Numbered from the stretch's first letter, positions 9,246-18,665 are shown. The stretch: 64,000 nt of DNA from Mangrovimonas sp. YM274 (GCF_030908385.1 NZ_CP133091.1:1446501-1510500), one strand, 5' to 3'. Translations and numbers: made by a program. Notes: generated by a model not told the origin, from the letters alone.

Positions 9246-12035
9246 CTAATGAAATAGAGAAGTCAATTCTTCTGCAGATATTTCATAGGACGGATGGAAA
9301 TCTTCAGACTCCATATAGTTAACAATGGATTGGTATAATTGACGTGCTTCTGGTCTGTCTGCAATTTTGTTCAATTGGGACATGCAAACCAATAACTTTC
9401 CTGTACCAACCTTAAATTCGAAAATGAGGCCTAATTTGTGGTTACGTTCCAAATTGTCAATTACCTGAACAATAGGACGATAATCATTAGCTGTATTATC
9501 CAATATTAGAGAATTACTGTTTTTGATCATTGAAAACCATTGCCAATTGGTATGAAAATCGGTAGGGAAAGCATTAAATATTGGATGTTTTGGATCCATA
9601 AGTAATCCTAGTGTTCCTGGCGAAACAGGTTTGTTGTTGGATTCGCTAATGCTCTTGAACATGCCGTAGTTCCAAAATTCGGGAGGGAAGTGTCCTGGAA
9701 AACTGTTCTTTTCAATAGATGATGTTTTTGGGAAATACAAAACCGTACCGCCGTTTTTTAGGTTGTTTAAAGCAGATGTATTCAAATCTTCAACAATGGA
9801 AATAGAAGTTGGAATTTCAATATCCTCTTTGGAAGGATACACCCAAATAGGATAGGAGTTGCTGTATTCCGTATTGGCAATGGACACCAAAACGTTCAAT
9901 CTTTCAGGTTTTTCAATGTTTGACAAGTCAAAACTTAATTTTCCTAAATTGGATAACCCGTCATTGGAAATGGATGTTGCGCTAACATTGCCTTGGTTCA
10001 TGACAAAGCCATTTTCTTTTTCAACTTTCCATTGCACGCCTTCAGTAATCGCCTTGTTGGAATAGTTAACAACATCTAATTGAGCTGTGAAATGTTCACT
10101 GTTGGTCCATGTGTATTTAGGGAATTCAAGTAGCAGAACCACATCGTTGCAGGACTGTTTCCATGTTTCAGGAGTTACCACATCTTTACTGTCCATAAAA
10201 GCATCCAAAATACCAACCAAAGCTGTTCCTTGACCAGGGAAATCTTGAAGGTCTAAAAGTTGGAACCCTGCCATATCTTTTGTGCGAAGCGCGGCTTCCA
10301 TTTCTGCCTTATAGCAAATAGCGGACCAAGCACCTGAAGCCTTTTGAAAGGCACTATCCAAATCTAGCATACCAGCTTTTTCAAGTCTGTTTTTAAACTC
10401 GATAAGGTTCCAAGCCTTTAAAATACCGGTGTATTTTTCAATTTCTTTGTAATCAGGATAGATTTGGTATTGCCCGATTTCATGACTGATAATTGGAAGC
10501 TCCAAACGAGATACCGAATAATCAAAATTGAAATTTGTTGATGGTGTTTGGGTGTTCAAAATTCCGCCATCCTTGGCATCGGCAAAGGCGTGTGTTAATC
10601 TTGTGTGAGCTTTGTTGGCATCGCCATCAAAAGGAGTTCTGGCCCCTACAAAAAACTCGGCATAGTCACGAGGAGGGACATAGCCTATATTATTGTTAGA
10701 ACCTATGGTGTACATTGGGCGACCGTCGTAACCTTTTAAAGACACCATTAGTTTTTCAACATTGTCATGCCCGCTCCAAATTTCATTTCCAGGGGAAAAC
10801 ATGACAAACGATGGGTGGTTGGCATAGGCTTTCAACATCGCTTCTCCTTCGGCTTTCAATTGGGCAGCAATAGTATCAGACTCCAAACCTCCCCAAAATG
10901 GAAGTTCGGCCTGAAGATACATACCTTCTAGGTCAGCCGCAGTAAAGGCTGCTTCTGGAGGACAGTAGGTGTGGAAACGGTAATGGTTGATGCCGTAAGA
11001 TTTAGCAATCTTATAGATTTTTCGCCAAGATTCCACATCCATGGGTGTGTGTCCTATATTTGGAAACACGGCAGCATCGTGCTTTCCTCTTAAAAAGGTT
11101 TGGCGTCCATTGATGGCAAAATGTCTTCCGTCAACTTTAAAATTGCGCATTCCAAAAATCACTGATTGGGCATCTTTGGTGTTTTTATTGGAAATAATGG
11201 CTGTTACTTTGTAAAGCGGTTGTTCATACTCATCCCATAGCGCTATGTCGTTTTCAAATACATAACTCACGGTGTTTTTAGATTTATTGGCAAGTATGAA
11301 TTGTTGAGGTTTCAATTGTGTAGTTACGCCATTGATGGTGTTCTCCACTAAAAGTTCTAGGGAAACTTGATCTGAGCCATTTTCTACCTCAATGGCAACA
11401 TCTATTGCTTTCTTTTCAATATTTGGAAATACCTGTAGGTTGGAAATGTAGGTAGGCGCAGAGGCTTCTAAGTACATTTTCCCAATAACCCCATTCCAAT
11501 TGGTTTGGGTATCATCGGTGTAGATATGCACATTTCCGTAAGGCGTTAATTTTAAATCGTTATTGATTTGAAGCGTGATATAATGTTCCCCGGGACTTAA
11601 AAAGGAGGACACATCAAACTGTTGAGGTGCTTGCAATAATTGTGAAGATCCAACAAGCGTACTATCAATCCAAACATTTGAAGGTTTTGTGCGTTCCAAA
11701 TACAATATGATATGCTGCTCCTTGAAATTTTCCGGAATGATCACCTTTTTTCTATACCAAGCGGCACCTTCATAAATAAAAGGACGGTTGAGGTGCATAG
11801 TGGTGGTATCTGTGTTAACAAAGCCTTTTTTATTGGAATCTGTAGTTCCCGGTAAAGTTACGTTGTCATTCAAATCCGTCAAGAACCATTTTTCGGAAGT
11901 GCCAACATTGGCTGTGTCCAAAGCAAATTGCCATGAACCTTCCAGATTTAATGTATGTCTGTATTGTGTTGGAGTGGGGGTGTTTTGGCAGTTAAAGCAA
12001 ATCACACTGAGTATAATGAGATAGGCGTATTTCAT
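9246..12035 (-). CDS. Glycoside hydrolase family 2 protein (beta-galactosidase/glucuronidase type), probable lipoprotein
   Basis: 929 residues. The N-terminus MKYAYLIILSVICFNCQN resembles a relaxed Bacteroidota lipobox. Order: sugar-binding jelly roll (about 28-200, LEGSWQFALD, WYRKKVIIP), Ig-like domain (to about 310), then a TIM barrel starting at NGRQTFLRGKHDAA. The acid/base is the Glu of SPGNEIWSG (about 419) and the likely nucleophile the Glu of IISHEIGQY (about 517). A further C-terminal beta domain follows. Substrate is unknown. There is no SusC/SusD pair, sulfatase or other glycosidase nearby, so it is not in a visible polysaccharide utilisation locus. It follows the peroxiredoxin-like gene by 61 bases on the same strand. 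Confidence 0.9.
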   Translation of the reverse strand: MKYAYLIILSVICFNCQNTPTPTQYRHTLNLEGSWQFALDTANVGTSEKWFLTDLNDNVTLPGTTDSNKKGFVNTDTTTMHLNRPFIYEGAAWYRKKVIIPENFKEQHIILYLERTKPSNVWIDSTLVGSSQLLQAPQQFDVSSFLSPGEHYITLQINNDLKLTPYGNVHIYTDDTQTNWNGVIGKMYLEASAPTYISNLQVFPNIEKKAIDVAIEVENGSDQVSLELLVENTINGVTTQLKPQQFILANKSKNTVSYVFENDIALWDEYEQPLYKVTAIISNKNTKDAQSVIFGMRNFKVDGRHFAINGRQTFLRGKHDAAVFPNIGHTPMDVESWRKIYKIAKSYGINHYRFHTYCPPEAAFTAADLEGMYLQAELPFWGGLESDTIAAQLKAEGEAMLKAYANHPSFVMFSPGNEIWSGHDNVEKLMVSLKGYDGRPMYTIGSNNNIGYVPPRDYAEFFVGARTPFDGDANKAHTRLTHAFADAKDGGILNTQTPSTNFNFDYSVSRLELPIISHEIGQYQIYPDYKEIEKYTGILKAWNLIEFKNRLEKAGMLDLDSAFQKASGAWSAICYKAEMEAALRTKDMAGFQLLDLQDFPGQGTALVGILDAFMDSKDVVTPETWKQSCNDVVLLLEFPKYTWTNSEHFTAQLDVVNYSNKAITEGVQWKVEKENGFVMNQGNVSATSISNDGLSNLGKLSFDLSNIEKPERLNVLVSIANTEYSNSYPIWVYPSKEDIEIPTSISIVEDLNTSALNNLKNGGTVLYFPKTSSIEKNSFPGHFPPEFWNYGMFKSISESNNKPVSPGTLGLLMDPKHPIFNAFPTDFHTNWQWFSMIKNSNSLILDNTANDYRPIVQVIDNLERNHKLGLIFEFKVGTGKLLVCMSQLNKIADRPEARQLYQSIVNYMESEDFHPSYEISAEELTSLFH

Positions 12036-12096
12036 TTGGAAATTGTTCTGAGGGCTTTTGGTTGAAGTTGATTAAAAGGTTGGTAATGCAGATTGA

Positions 12097-12657
12097 CTAA
12101 GCATTTTTCCATTTAATGTTACAACCAATGCTAGGCTTTTGGTTGTCTGAAATAGGAGAATTGTTAAGTAGTGCATTTAAGGCGTCTCTAAGGTCCTTTC
12201 CTGTTACCGGAATATCATTTCCAGGTCTTGAATCATCTAGTTGCCCTCGGTACACAAGCTTTAAATCATCATCAAATAAATAGAAGTCTGGGGTACAGGC
12301 GGCATCGTAGTCTTTAGCTACTTTTTGGGTTTGGTCATAAAGGTAAGGGAAGATAAAACCTTCATTTATGGCCATTTCTTTCATGAGGTTAGGGTTGTCT
12401 TCAGGATAATTTTCAACATCATTACTAGAGATGGCTACCCAATTTATTCCTTTGGAGGTAAAGTCTTTGGCTATTTTGGACAATTCAGTATTCACATGCT
12501 TGACAAAGGGGCAGTGATTACAGATAAACATAATTACGGTTCCTTTTAGACCTTTAAGGTCATCCAAGGATTGGTTGGTGCCGCTTACGGTGTCGTAAAG
12601 TGTAAATTGTGGTGCTTTTGTGCCCAAGGGCAACATGTTTGAAGGTGTTCTAGCCAT
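12097..12657 (-). CDS. Thioredoxin-fold peroxiredoxin-like protein (AhpC/TSA family)
   Basis: 186 residues, no signal peptide, so cytoplasmic. LPLGTKAPQFTLYDTVSG is the usual AhpC/TSA start. The active site reads MFICNHCPFVKHV, a CxxC motif of the CNHCPFV subclass; ACTPDFYLFD holds the cis-proline region. These proteins reduce peroxides or disulfides; the partner is not known. A TAATTTTG -7 box lies 18 bases upstream of the ATG. The GH2 gene follows on the same strand. Confidence 0.88.
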   Translation of the reverse strand: MARTPSNMLPLGTKAPQFTLYDTVSGTNQSLDDLKGLKGTVIMFICNHCPFVKHVNTELSKIAKDFTSKGINWVAISSNDVENYPEDNPNLMKEMAINEGFIFPYLYDQTQKVAKDYDAACTPDFYLFDDDLKLVYRGQLDDSRPGNDIPVTGKDLRDALNALLNNSPISDNQKPSIGCNIKWKNA

Positions 12658-12674
12658 AACAATTAAATTAAACT

Positions 12675-12682
12675 CAAAATTA
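12675..12682 (-). promoter_or_regulatory. -7 promoter element of the AhpC/TSA-like gene
   Basis: Minus strand TAATTTTG matches TAnnTTTG and lies 18 bases before the ATG at 12657. A TTG 13 bases further upstream is too close for the usual -33 spacing. Confidence 0.45.
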
Positions 12683-12771
12683 CTTAAAAATTAGCCAACC
12701 TAAAAGAATACTTGGGAGGCATTTGTATAAGGATCTCATAAACAGGATGGGGGCATTTTTAAAATAGTTTG

Positions 12772-12779
12772 TACTTTTG
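12772..12779 (+). promoter_or_regulatory. -7 element almost touching the CsaA-like start codon
   Basis: TACTTTTG matches TAnnTTTG and ends only four bases before the ATG at 12784. If used, transcription would begin at or near the start codon, giving a leaderless message. No TTG at the usual -33 spacing. Confidence 0.4.
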
Positions 12780-12783
12780 GCGG

Positions 12784-13119
12784 ATGAACAACAGCATAAC
12801 TTTTGAGGACTTTTCTAAAGTGGATCTTCGTGTAGGAACCATTATTGAAGTAAATGATTTCCCTAAGGCACATCGGCCAGCCTATCAGTTAACTATTGAT
12901 TTTGGTACTTTGGGAATTAAGAAGTCCTCCGCCCAAATTACGAGCTTATATACCAAGGCGGAATTACTGAACAAACAAGTTGTGGCTGTTGTCAATTTCC
13001 CTAAGAAACAAATAGCCAATTTTATTAGCGAATGTTTGTTGTTGGGAGCAGTAGATGGAAAAGATGTGGTGTTGTTGAATCCAGAGCAGCATGTAGATAA
13101 TGGAACTTCTGTAGCTTAA
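12784..13119 (+). CDS. CsaA-like tRNA-binding domain protein
   Basis: 111 residues from the ATG at 12784; an upstream TTG frame at 12769 runs through the promoter box and is rejected. The whole protein is one EMAP/tRNA_bind OB-fold: DFSKVDLRVGTIIEV, AYQLTIDFG, KKSSAQIT and VVAVVNFPKKQIANF are the family landmarks. Homologues (CsaA) are dimers that bind tRNA and have been linked to protein export. Five bases separate it from the BASS transporter gene, so the two are likely co-transcribed. Confidence 0.9.
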   Translation: MNNSITFEDFSKVDLRVGTIIEVNDFPKAHRPAYQLTIDFGTLGIKKSSAQITSLYTKAELLNKQVVAVVNFPKKQIANFISECLLLGAVDGKDVVLLNPEQHVDNGTSVA

Positions 13120-13123
13120 GAAT

Positions 13124-14035
13124 ATGCAAGAATTAGATACTGTCCAAATTCAGTTCAACAATGATGATTTATGGGTGCTTAACGTTGCTTTGGCTGTGGT
13201 GATGTTTGGAGTGGCTTTGGGAATATCGGTTGAAGATTTTAAAAATGTAATGAAACAGCCTAGATTGATTTTTGTAGGGCTGCTTTCGCAATTTATTGTC
13301 TTACCATTATTAACTTTTTTAGTGATTTTGGTTATAAATCCTCAACCAAGTATTGCCTTAGGTATGATGATGGTAGCGGCTTGTCCTGGCGGTAATATAT
13401 CAAATTTCATGACACATTTGGCTAATGGAAATTCGGCATTGTCAGTAAGTTTAACGGCTTTGGGAACCTTGTTGGCTATTGTTATGACTCCTTTAAATTT
13501 TCAGCTTTATGGCAACCTGTATCCGCCAACAGCCCAAATATTGAGAACAGTGGAAGTGGCTCCATTGGAATTGCTGAAACTGGTAGTGTTGCTTTTGGGA
13601 ATTCCATTAATATTGGGCATGACATTGCGGTATAAAAATGTAAGGTTGGCTGAGCGCTTGTCGAAATTGTTGAAACCGCTTTCTATTATAGTTTTTGTAG
13701 CTATTGTGATTATAGCTTTTTCAAATAACCTAGATGTGTTTAATAATTACATTTCTCATGTAGTTTATATTGGAACTGGTCATAATTTGTTGGCAATTAG
13801 CACAGGGTTTATTGCCGCAAAATTATTTGGATTGACCAAACGTGATCAAAAAACGATAGCAATAGAAACGGGCATCCAAAATTCAGGGTTGGGATTACTC
13901 TTGATTTTTACCTTTTTTAATGGACTGGGAGGTATGGCTATTATGGCTGCCTTTTGGGGTATTTGGCATATTGTGTCTGGGTTGGCTTTGGCCTTGTATT
14001 GGTCTAAAACGTCTTCTAAAATTAGTGTGGTTTGA
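13124..14035 (+). CDS. Bile acid:sodium symporter (BASS) family transporter
   Basis: 303 residues with nine or ten hydrophobic segments. VMFGVALGISVEDFKNV at the N-terminus and CPGGNISNFMTHLANGN in TM4 are BASS signatures for sodium and substrate binding. TGIQNSGLGLLLI is the crossover helix of the second half. Family members take up organic anions with sodium; the substrate is not predictable, and bile acid is only a family name. The stop overlaps the TTG start of the acyltransferase (TTGA), making a coupled pair. Confidence 0.9.
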   Translation: MQELDTVQIQFNNDDLWVLNVALAVVMFGVALGISVEDFKNVMKQPRLIFVGLLSQFIVLPLLTFLVILVINPQPSIALGMMMVAACPGGNISNFMTHLANGNSALSVSLTALGTLLAIVMTPLNFQLYGNLYPPTAQILRTVEVAPLELLKLVVLLLGIPLILGMTLRYKNVRLAERLSKLLKPLSIIVFVAIVIIAFSNNLDVFNNYISHVVYIGTGHNLLAISTGFIAAKLFGLTKRDQKTIAIETGIQNSGLGLLLIFTFFNGLGGMAIMAAFWGIWHIVSGLALALYWSKTSSKISVV

Positions 14036-15063
14036 ATAAGATTTGGTTGTTTTTGGTAAGAAGCTATGTGCAACTAGGTCTCTTTTTTTATTACCGAAAA
14101 GTTTTGGTAGCAAAGCAGCAGCCTTTTTCCAAAAATGAGGCCGTAATCTTTTTGGGGAATCACCAAAATGCACTTATGGATGCTTTGGTTATAGCTGCCA
14201 AAAATGGTCGTTTTGTCTATTTTTTGACACGAGCAAGTGTTTTTAGCAACCCTTTGGTCGCTAAAATTTTAAGGAGTCTCAGAATGTTGCCTGTCTATAG
14301 GGTAAGGGACGGTTGGAAAACAATTTCAAAAAACGATGAAGTTTTTAAAACCTGCTCCAAACTATTGCAAGACAAAAAGGCGATAGCTGTTTTCCCAGAA
14401 GGAAACCACAATTTAAAACGAACTGTCAGACCCTTAAGTAAGGGCTTTACCAGAATTGTTTTTGAAACCTTGGCGAAGTACCCTGACACAAGGCTGTCGT
14501 TGATTCCTGTGGGGATCAACTATGAAGACGCTATAGGCTATGCTAATGGCGTCTTATTAAATTTTGGAACCACCATAAAGGTTACGTCCCAAGACATTAT
14601 AAAAAGTCCTAATATGGCGCAACAACTTAAAACAAGGGTTCATGAAGAGTTGTGTGCATTGACTACTCATATTGATTCAAAAGCTTATGACGATACGTTG
14701 CAAAGATTGGAGGCAGACAAAGTTGATTTTCTCAATCCTATTGCTGTCAATAAATATGTAGATACTGGTTTTAATGGAGCTCATTTGAAAACTGCAACAC
14801 AAGGTGGATGGACAAAGCGATTTTTTGTATCCCTTTTGAAATGTGTTTTGTTGCCCCCTTATTTGGTTTGGAAGCAAATATTGTTGCCTAGGATAAAGGA
14901 ACGTGAATTTGTGTCTACCTTTCGGTTTGCTGTGGTGTTAACTCTTGTGCCGTTTTACTTAATTCTATCTACGACAATAATTGCAGGTATATTTGGACTG
15001 CCTGTTGCCGGGATATATTTATTAGGTATTCTTATAGTCGCTTTATTGGCAGTGAAACTTTAG
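14032..15063 (+). CDS. PlsC-like 1-acylglycerol-3-phosphate acyltransferase
   Basis: 343 residues starting at TTG overlapping the previous stop. The acyltransferase motif I reads GNHQNALMDAL, with five rather than four residues between His and Asp (HX5D), a variant I also associate with Bacteroidota members. VFPEGNHNLK is the glycerol-phosphate binding FPEG motif. Two C-terminal hydrophobic helices (VLTLVPFYLILSTTIIAGI and IYLLGILIVALLAV) anchor it in the inner membrane. Role: acylation of a glycerolipid or other lipid acceptor. Confidence 0.88.
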   Translation: MNKIWLFLVRSYVQLGLFFYYRKVLVAKQQPFSKNEAVIFLGNHQNALMDALVIAAKNGRFVYFLTRASVFSNPLVAKILRSLRMLPVYRVRDGWKTISKNDEVFKTCSKLLQDKKAIAVFPEGNHNLKRTVRPLSKGFTRIVFETLAKYPDTRLSLIPVGINYEDAIGYANGVLLNFGTTIKVTSQDIIKSPNMAQQLKTRVHEELCALTTHIDSKAYDDTLQRLEADKVDFLNPIAVNKYVDTGFNGAHLKTATQGGWTKRFFVSLLKCVLLPPYLVWKQILLPRIKEREFVSTFRFAVVLTLVPFYLILSTTIIAGIFGLPVAGIYLLGILIVALLAVKL

Positions 15064-15081
15064 GGAATGGTAGTGAATCTA

Positions 15082-15115
15082 TAAAAAAAAAAACCGCTAC
15101 AAATTGCAGCGGTTT
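15082..15115 (-). terminator. Rho-independent terminator of the DUF3276 gene
   Basis: AAACCGCT (15091-15098) pairs with AGCGGTTT (15108-15115) across a 9-base loop. On the minus strand the stem is followed by about ten T residues, giving a strong terminator just past the DUF3276 stop. Confidence 0.85.
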
Positions 15116-15142
15116 CTCCTTGTGTTATGTTACATAAAATAA

Positions 15143-15544
15143 TTAAATATCTTCAAAGTTTACATCGGTAAAACTTCCAGTAGAGGCCGTAGTCTCGTAG
15201 CTTGTTTCTCCTTCTTCAATATCGTCGTTAGAATAATAATCGTCTTTTTTGAAGTTTTTTTGGTGACGCTCGCTAATTACTTCATCTCCTTTTTCTTCGA
15301 TGATATAATCTGTCATTTCAGCTAAGATTTCGTTAAATTCAGCAAAATCTTCTTTGTATAAGTAAATTTTATGTTTTTTGTAGTGAAAAGACCCATCCTC
15401 ATTGGTGAATTTTTTACTTTCTGTAATAGTTAGGTAGTAATCTCCAGCTTTGGTTGCTCTTACGTCAAAAAAATATGTTCGTCTTCCTGCTCTTAATACT
15501 TTAGAAAAAATTTCCTCTTTTTCCATCATTCCTTGGTCACTCAT
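15143..15544 (-). CDS. DUF3276 / PUR-domain nucleic-acid-binding protein
   Basis: 133 residues. The conserved block EIFSKVLRAGRRTYFFDVRA, then DYYLTITESKK and KHKIYLYKEDF, is the PUR repeat found in DUF3276 proteins, which resemble the eukaryotic Pur-alpha single-strand DNA/RNA-binding fold. The C-terminal 45 residues are acidic and probably disordered. Cytoplasmic. Monocistronic by position, with a strong terminator downstream. Confidence 0.9.
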   Translation of the reverse strand: MSDQGMMEKEEIFSKVLRAGRRTYFFDVRATKAGDYYLTITESKKFTNEDGSFHYKKHKIYLYKEDFAEFNEILAEMTDYIIEEKGDEVISERHQKNFKKDDYYSNDDIEEGETSYETTASTGSFTDVNFEDI

Positions 15545-15621
15545 AAGATTTTAATATTAAAAAATTAGTTCCTATTAATGTCTCAAAAATCTAAAAAAAA
15601 AGCAAAGAAACCAACAATTTG

Positions 15622-17379
15622 TCATATTTCTTTTTCGCTGAGCTGTTTTAAATAAAGGTCTTTGTAGTAACCTTTTGAATTTAAGAGAGTTTCATGATTT
15701 CCTCTTTGAATGATCTCGCCATTATCCAAGACAATGATGTGATCTGCGTTCTTTGCAGAGGAAATCCTGTGGCTTACAATTACGGTTGTTTTGTCTTTGG
15801 ATACCTTGTTAAGGTTCTTGAGGATTTTCTCTTCGGTTTCTGTGTCGACAGCTGAAAGACAGTCATCAAACAATAAAATTTTAGGTGACTTTATAATGGC
15901 CCTTGCAATGGATATCCGTTGTTTTTGTCCTCCAGATAAGGTAATCCCGCGCTCTCCCAAAATAGTATCATAGCCTTTTGAGAATCCAGTAATATTTTTG
16001 TGGACATCTGAGTTTTTGGCGGCATTAATAACCTCTTCATCCGTGGCGTCCTCTTTTCCAAACTTAATGTTGTTTTTGATGGTATCCGAAAACAGGAAGG
16101 CGTCCTGCGGTACATAACCAATGCTGTCTCTTAAATCGGTTAAGTTTACACGATCAATTGGCGTTTCGTCTATAAGAATAGTACCTGTATCAATATCGTA
16201 AAGTCGCCCAATAAGGTCTAGAATAGTAGATTTACCGGAGCCTGTTTTTCCCAAAATGGCAAGAGATTCTCCTTTTTTCAATGTAAAACTAATGCCCTTT
16301 AATGCTTGAATATTGGTGTCTGGATAGGTAAACGATACATTTTTAAATTCAATATTTCCTTGAATCACACTGTGAGCATCGGTGTTGTTCTTTATACTAG
16401 GTTCTATTTTTAAAAATTCATTGATGCGTTTTTGGGAGGCTTCAGCTCTTTGTACCACAGAGGTTACCCAACCTACGGTGGCAACAGGCCAAGTAAGTAG
16501 GTTTACATAGATTATAAATTTGGCAATAACCCCTAAACTTTCTATTTCTCCATCAATATATTGTTTCCCACCTATATATATAACGATAATGTTACTTAGC
16601 CCAATTAGTAAGATCATTAACGGAAAAAACAGGGCTTGTACTTTGGTTAGGTCAATGTTCTTTTGTCGGTTTTCAGCAGAGAGCTTATCAAAATCTTCAT
16701 ACACCTGCTGTTCGATGCCGTAGGATTTTATAACCCCAACACCACTAAATGATTCTTGGGCAAAGGTATTAAGTTTGGAGAGCCAAACTTGAACAATGGT
16801 ACTGCGCTTGTGAATGGCTTTACTTAAAATATAAATGAAATAAGAAAGCACAGGAAGAGGAATAATGGTATACAAAGTCAACATAGGGGCTGACTTGAAC
16901 ATTAAAAAGAGAGCAATAATAAATAAGGTGATGGTATTGATACTGTACATTATGGCTGGGCCTGCATACTCTCGTGCTTTTCCAACATCTTCGCTAATAC
17001 GATTCATTAAATCTCCGGTACGGTTGGATTTATAGAAATCCAAGGAGAGACGCTGGTACTGATTGTACACTTCATTCTTTAAATCGTATTCAATATATCT
17101 GGATACGTTGATGATGGTCTGTCTCATTAAAAAAGTAAAGACTCCTCCCACTATGGCAGCTCCCACTATGTATAAAATATTAATGAATAGCTCCTTTTTT
17201 ACTAAAGCAATATCTGTAATAGCACCCTTTCTATATTGGTCGATAACGTCAACAGATGACCCTACCAATTCAGGAGTAAACAATAAAAAAATACGGGCTA
17301 CTATGGTAATGACAATACCTGCGAGAAGTTTGTAACGATACTTGTAAAAATATTTGTTGAGATGTTGTAATTCTTTCAT
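15622..17379 (-). CDS. ABC exporter, fused permease and ATPase (MsbA/MDR-like)
   Basis: 585 residues. N-terminal six-helix exporter domain (about 15-310; GIVITIVARIFLLFTPELVG is TM1) followed by an ATPase domain. Walker A is GKTGSGKST (about 377-385), the signature is LSGGQKQR, Walker B is ILLFDDCLSA and the switch His is in VIVSHRISS. The glutamate that normally follows Walker B Asp reads DDC, i.e. the catalytic Glu position holds Asp. Half-transporters like this form homodimers that export lipids, peptides or drugs; the substrate is unknown. Divergent from leucine dehydrogenase. Confidence 0.92.
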   Translation of the reverse strand: MKELQHLNKYFYKYRYKLLAGIVITIVARIFLLFTPELVGSSVDVIDQYRKGAITDIALVKKELFINILYIVGAAIVGGVFTFLMRQTIINVSRYIEYDLKNEVYNQYQRLSLDFYKSNRTGDLMNRISEDVGKAREYAGPAIMYSINTITLFIIALFLMFKSAPMLTLYTIIPLPVLSYFIYILSKAIHKRSTIVQVWLSKLNTFAQESFSGVGVIKSYGIEQQVYEDFDKLSAENRQKNIDLTKVQALFFPLMILLIGLSNIIVIYIGGKQYIDGEIESLGVIAKFIIYVNLLTWPVATVGWVTSVVQRAEASQKRINEFLKIEPSIKNNTDAHSVIQGNIEFKNVSFTYPDTNIQALKGISFTLKKGESLAILGKTGSGKSTILDLIGRLYDIDTGTILIDETPIDRVNLTDLRDSIGYVPQDAFLFSDTIKNNIKFGKEDATDEEVINAAKNSDVHKNITGFSKGYDTILGERGITLSGGQKQRISIARAIIKSPKILLFDDCLSAVDTETEEKILKNLNKVSKDKTTVIVSHRISSAKNADHIIVLDNGEIIQRGNHETLLNSKGYYKDLYLKQLSEKEI

Positions 17380-17435
17380 TGAAAAAAAGGAACTGTTAAG
17401 CTTTTTTTAAGATACTTTAATTTTATGATTATTTT

Positions 17436-17467
17436 TTGCTAATATTTCAATAATGGATTAATTTTGC
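17436..17467 (+). promoter_or_regulatory. Full Bacteroidota promoter of leucine dehydrogenase
   Basis: TTG at 17436-17438 and TAATTTTG at 17459-17466 are separated by 20 bases, matching TTG-N(17-23)-TAnnTTTG. The start codon is 48 bases downstream at 17515. Confidence 0.75.
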
Positions 17468-17514
17468 ACGCGTTTTTAGAGGTGCTAAAAACGTATTTAA
17501 TTAATTCAAATTAC

Positions 17515-18618
17515 ATGATTTCAGACGTTATAAGTTCTTCAGAACTTTCGAAAGTCGATCCGGTTTTTGGTCAATTGTCTTTTGACAACCATGAGCAAGT
17601 GGTTTTTTGCAACGACAAAGATACTGGTTTAAAAGCAATAATTGGTATTCATAACACAGTTTTAGGTCCTGCTCTGGGAGGTACAAGAATGTGGAACTAC
17701 AACAACGAATGGGAAGCCTTAAACGACGTATTGCGTTTGTCTAGAGGGATGACCTATAAATCTGCAATTACGGGCCTAAACCTTGGTGGAGGGAAAGCTG
17801 TAATTATTGGAGATGCTAAGACCCAAAAAACTCCAGAACTTATGAAAAAGTTTGGTGAGTTTGTACATTCTTTGAGCGGTAAGTATATTACGGCAGAGGA
17901 TGTTGGAATGGCAACTTCAGATATGGATTTGGTGAGGGAAGTAACGCCTTATGTAACGGGTATTTCAGAAAGCAAGGGTGGCGCTGGTAACCCATCGCCA
18001 ATTACAGCTTATGGAGTGTTTATGGGAATGAAAGCAGCGGCCAAGTTTAAATTTGGTTCGGATGTGCTGGAGGACAAAACTGTGTTTGTACAGGGGATTG
18101 GTAATGTAGGGGAAGCCTTGGTTGAGCATTTGGTTAACGAAGGTGCGAAAGTAACCATTACCGATATAAGTCCTGAACGTTTGGAAATGGTAAGTTCAAA
18201 ATACGGAGCTACCATCTATAAAGGAAAAGACATCTACAGCGAAGCTATGGATATCTATGCGCCTTGTGCTTTGGGAGCTACTATTAATGATGATACCATT
18301 AACCGTATTCAAGCAAAAATTATTGCTGGAGCAGCCAATAACCAATTGGCAGAAGAGCGTACTCATGGTAAAATCTTACAGGAGCGCGGTATTGTTTACG
18401 CTCCAGATTTCTTGATTAACGCAGGTGGAATCATTAATGTGTATGCTGAATTGGAGAATTACGGCAGACCAGAAATTATCCGCAAAACTGAAAATATCTA
18501 CAATACAACATTGGAAATTCTTGAAAAGGCTCAAGCTACTCAAATTACAACCCACGAGGCAGCTTTGAAAACTGCTCAAGAGCGTATTGAAACGCGCAAG
18601 AAGGAAAACGCAAAATAA
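17515..18618 (+). CDS. ldh: Leucine (branched-chain amino acid) dehydrogenase
   Basis: 367 residues from the ATG at 17515; an upstream TTG at 17464 lies inside the promoter and is rejected. GLNLGGGKAVI carries the catalytic lysine (about residue 93) of Glu/Leu/Phe/Val dehydrogenases; YITAEDVGM, and the NAD-binding GIGNVGEALVEHL, are both present. Length and CALGATINDDT match leucine dehydrogenase better than glutamate dehydrogenase (about 450 residues). It deaminates leucine, valine and isoleucine to 2-oxo acids with NAD. The HMG-CoA-lyase-like gene 6 kb away would suit the same leucine catabolic route. Confidence 0.9.
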   Translation: MISDVISSSELSKVDPVFGQLSFDNHEQVVFCNDKDTGLKAIIGIHNTVLGPALGGTRMWNYNNEWEALNDVLRLSRGMTYKSAITGLNLGGGKAVIIGDAKTQKTPELMKKFGEFVHSLSGKYITAEDVGMATSDMDLVREVTPYVTGISESKGGAGNPSPITAYGVFMGMKAAAKFKFGSDVLEDKTVFVQGIGNVGEALVEHLVNEGAKVTITDISPERLEMVSSKYGATIYKGKDIYSEAMDIYAPCALGATINDDTINRIQAKIIAGAANNQLAEERTHGKILQERGIVYAPDFLINAGGIINVYAELENYGRPEIIRKTENIYNTTLEILEKAQATQITTHEAALKTAQERIETRKKENAK

Positions 18619-18665
18619 TTGCGGATAGATTCCTTTTTTTAGTTTCAGCAATGAATAAATAATAG

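Noticed and set aside
9246-12035. Polysaccharide utilisation locus around the GH2 gene
   Set aside because: No SusC-like/SusD-like pair is nearby; the TonB receptor 17 kb away is FecA-like and has no SusD.
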